The notes under the pieces were generated by a model. The model was not told the origin of the DNA. It searched no databases and saw only the letters and a program-made list of their open reading frames with translations. Position numbers and translations under genes: made by a program. Source: an uncultured Acholeplasmatales bacterium (lineage in GTDB: Bacteria > Bacillota_I > Bacilli_A > Acholeplasmatales > Anaeroplasmataceae). From it: a DNA stretch of 64,000 nucleotides. The stretch spans positions 1 through 64,000 of the forward strand of contig CALUXS010000006.1 of the NCBI GenBank assembly GCA_944324805.1, read 5' to 3'. The first letter of the stretch is position 1. Every line of letters begins with the position of its first letter. Shown piece by piece: positions 63,030 through 64,000 of the stretch.

Positions 63030-63755
63030 ATGGGAAGAGCACATGAAGTAAGAGCTGCCTCTATGGCTAAAACAGCCGCAATGAAATCTGCAAAATATGC
63101 AAAATGGGGAAAAGAAATTTTCTTAGCTGCAAAGGCAGGTGTGCCTGATCCAGAAATGAATCAAGGCTTAAAGAAAGTCATTGAAAGAGCTAAAAAAGAT
63201 CAATGTACAGCCGATGTTATTAAACGTGCAATTGAAAAAGCTAAAGGTGCAATCAGCGGTGCAACTAAAGAAAAAGTTTATGAAGGCTATGGAAGTGGAA
63301 ATGTTGCAGTTATCGTTGAGTGCTTAACTGATAATGATAATCGTACATTCGCTGAGGTTAGAACATGCTTTACAAAAACTGGTGGTACAATTGGAACATC
63401 TGTTTCATATATGTTCAATCGTAAATCAGTTTTCAAGTTTGAAGGTTTAAGCGAAGATGAAGCTATGGAAGCATTAATGAATGGTGATGCTGACTGTGAA
63501 GAAATTAAAACAGAAGGCGATTTAACATGTATTTATGCTGATCCAAAAGACTTTAATCAAATTAAGGCTGCTTTAGAAGCTGCTAAGTCTGATATTGAAT
63601 TTGAACAAGCTGAAATTGCTTTATTACCATCTAACTATGTTGATTTAGATGAAGAGCATGAAGAAAAGTTCAGAAGAATGCTTGAAATGTTACGTGAATT
63701 AGATGATGTACAAGAAGTATATCATAACGCTAATATTGTAGAGGATGAAGAATAA
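63030..63755 (+). CDS. yebC: YebC/PmpR/TACO1-family protein
   Basis: 241 residues, the usual length. MGRAHEVRAASMAKTAAMKSA, the KVIERAKKDQCTADVIKRAI helix pair, YEGYGSGNVAVIVECLTDN and GTSVSYMFNRK are the family hallmarks. Members were described as DNA-binding regulators. Recent work on the family points to relief of ribosome stalling at proline stretches. GAAAGG precedes the ATG. It has its own promoter and terminator. Confidence 0.95.
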   Translation: MGRAHEVRAASMAKTAAMKSAKYAKWGKEIFLAAKAGVPDPEMNQGLKKVIERAKKDQCTADVIKRAIEKAKGAISGATKEKVYEGYGSGNVAVIVECLTDNDNRTFAEVRTCFTKTGGTIGTSVSYMFNRKSVFKFEGLSEDEAMEALMNGDADCEEIKTEGDLTCIYADPKDFNQIKAALEAAKSDIEFEQAEIALLPSNYVDLDEEHEEKFRRMLEMLRELDDVQEVYHNANIVEDEE

Positions 63756-63777
63756 AAAAAGCCGCTTAGGCTTTTTT
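63755..63777 (+). terminator. Terminator of yebC
   Basis: AAAAAAGCC / GGCTTTTTT around a 5-nt loop, 11 bp before the pyrR start. Confidence 0.88.
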
Positions 63778-63787
63778 GCTTATTAGT

Positions 63788-64000
63788 ATGAAAAAGTTAT
63801 TAGAAAAAGAACAATTTCTACGTATGCTAAAAAGATTAGCTCATGAAATAATTGAAAATAACGAAGAATTAGAAAAAATAATTCTTGTTGGTATTGAGCG
63901 TAAAGGAACTCCTATTGCTTTAGAATTGCAAAATTTAATCAAAAGCTTTGAAAATGTTTTAGTACCTGTTGAATCTATTAATATAATGAAGCATCGTGAT
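63788..64000 (+). CDS. pyrR: PyrR-like uracil phosphoribosyltransferase / pyr regulator, 5' part
   Basis: The 71 codons in the window read MKKLLEKEQFLRMLKRLAHE, then ILVGIERKGTPIALELQ and VPVESINIMKHRD, which follows the PyrR start (AHEIIE, VGIxxRG, P-L-D/I-xx-YRD). PyrR binds pyr mRNA with UMP to end transcription and has uracil phosphoribosyltransferase activity. The PRPP loop is outside the window. No good ribosome site precedes the ATG, and I saw no pyr attenuator binding loop in the short leader. Confidence 0.75.
   Translation, partial: MKKLLEKEQFLRMLKRLAHEIIENNEELEKIILVGIERKGTPIALELQNLIKSFENVLVPVESINIMKHRD

Noticed and set aside
63755-63787. pyr attenuator before pyrR
   Set aside because: Only a simple terminator hairpin is present; no PyrR binding loop or antiterminator could be drawn in the 10-bp leader that follows.

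Overview
The window is about 64 kb of AT-rich Bacillota (Firmicutes) chromosome. Standard bacterial code is in use (TGA ends real genes), Shine-Dalgarno sites are strong (AGGAGG-like), and GTG/TTG starts occur. Class III (oxygen-sensitive) ribonucleotide reductase, uronate breakdown, sugar ABC uptake and glycosidases suggest an anaerobic, probably gut-associated member of the Erysipelotrichia/Bacilli side of the phylum. I cannot name a species. No rRNA, tRNA or CRISPR array was seen.

Layout. 1-75: tail of a sugar-acid SDR dehydrogenase. 274-1695: an HTH/membrane pair and a small membrane protein. 2109-9468: a TetR gene, a divergent two-ATPase ABC-2 exporter, and a MacB-type ATPase-permease split by an in-frame TAA. 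Four near-identical ~150-bp structured intergenic repeats lie in and beside this block. 9621-16905: purine permease, heterodimeric ABC exporter, YczE-like protein with a divergent PadR regulator and a clear PadR-type operator, and an FNT anion channel. 16970-25322: LacI regulator, permease, hydantoinase/oxoprolinase-like ATPase, HExxH protein, uxuA and a uxuB-like gene. 25527-36193: a fused AraC-GH39 protein divergent from a sugar ABC importer, GH3 glycosidase, esterase and beta-phosphoglucomutase-like phosphatase. Together these take up and degrade an oligosaccharide, with a cre-like site in the shared promoter region.

36403-51067 is an accessory island: an HNH protein, a methyltransferase, a tyrosine integrase on the opposite strand, then one compact eight-gene operon. 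It encodes a PAPS-reductase-like sulfurtransferase (SspD-like), a DUF4007 protein (SspB-like), a large P-loop ATPase (SspC-like) and a cysteine desulfurase (SspA-like). These are followed by a PLD-helicase, a 56-aa protein, a DndD/SMC-like ATPase and a 173-aa orphan protein. I read this as a DNA phosphorothioate modification module of Ssp type joined to an SspFGH-like restriction module. A 16-codon leader ORF overlaps the start of the first gene.

51161-64000 returns to core functions: HflX, a DegV / membrane protein / ABC exporter / flavodoxin operon, NrdD with a fused glutaredoxin domain, NrdG fused behind a MarR regulator with a perfect 20-bp palindrome over its promoter, oligoendopeptidase F, a small XRE/membrane pair, YebC, and the start of pyrR.
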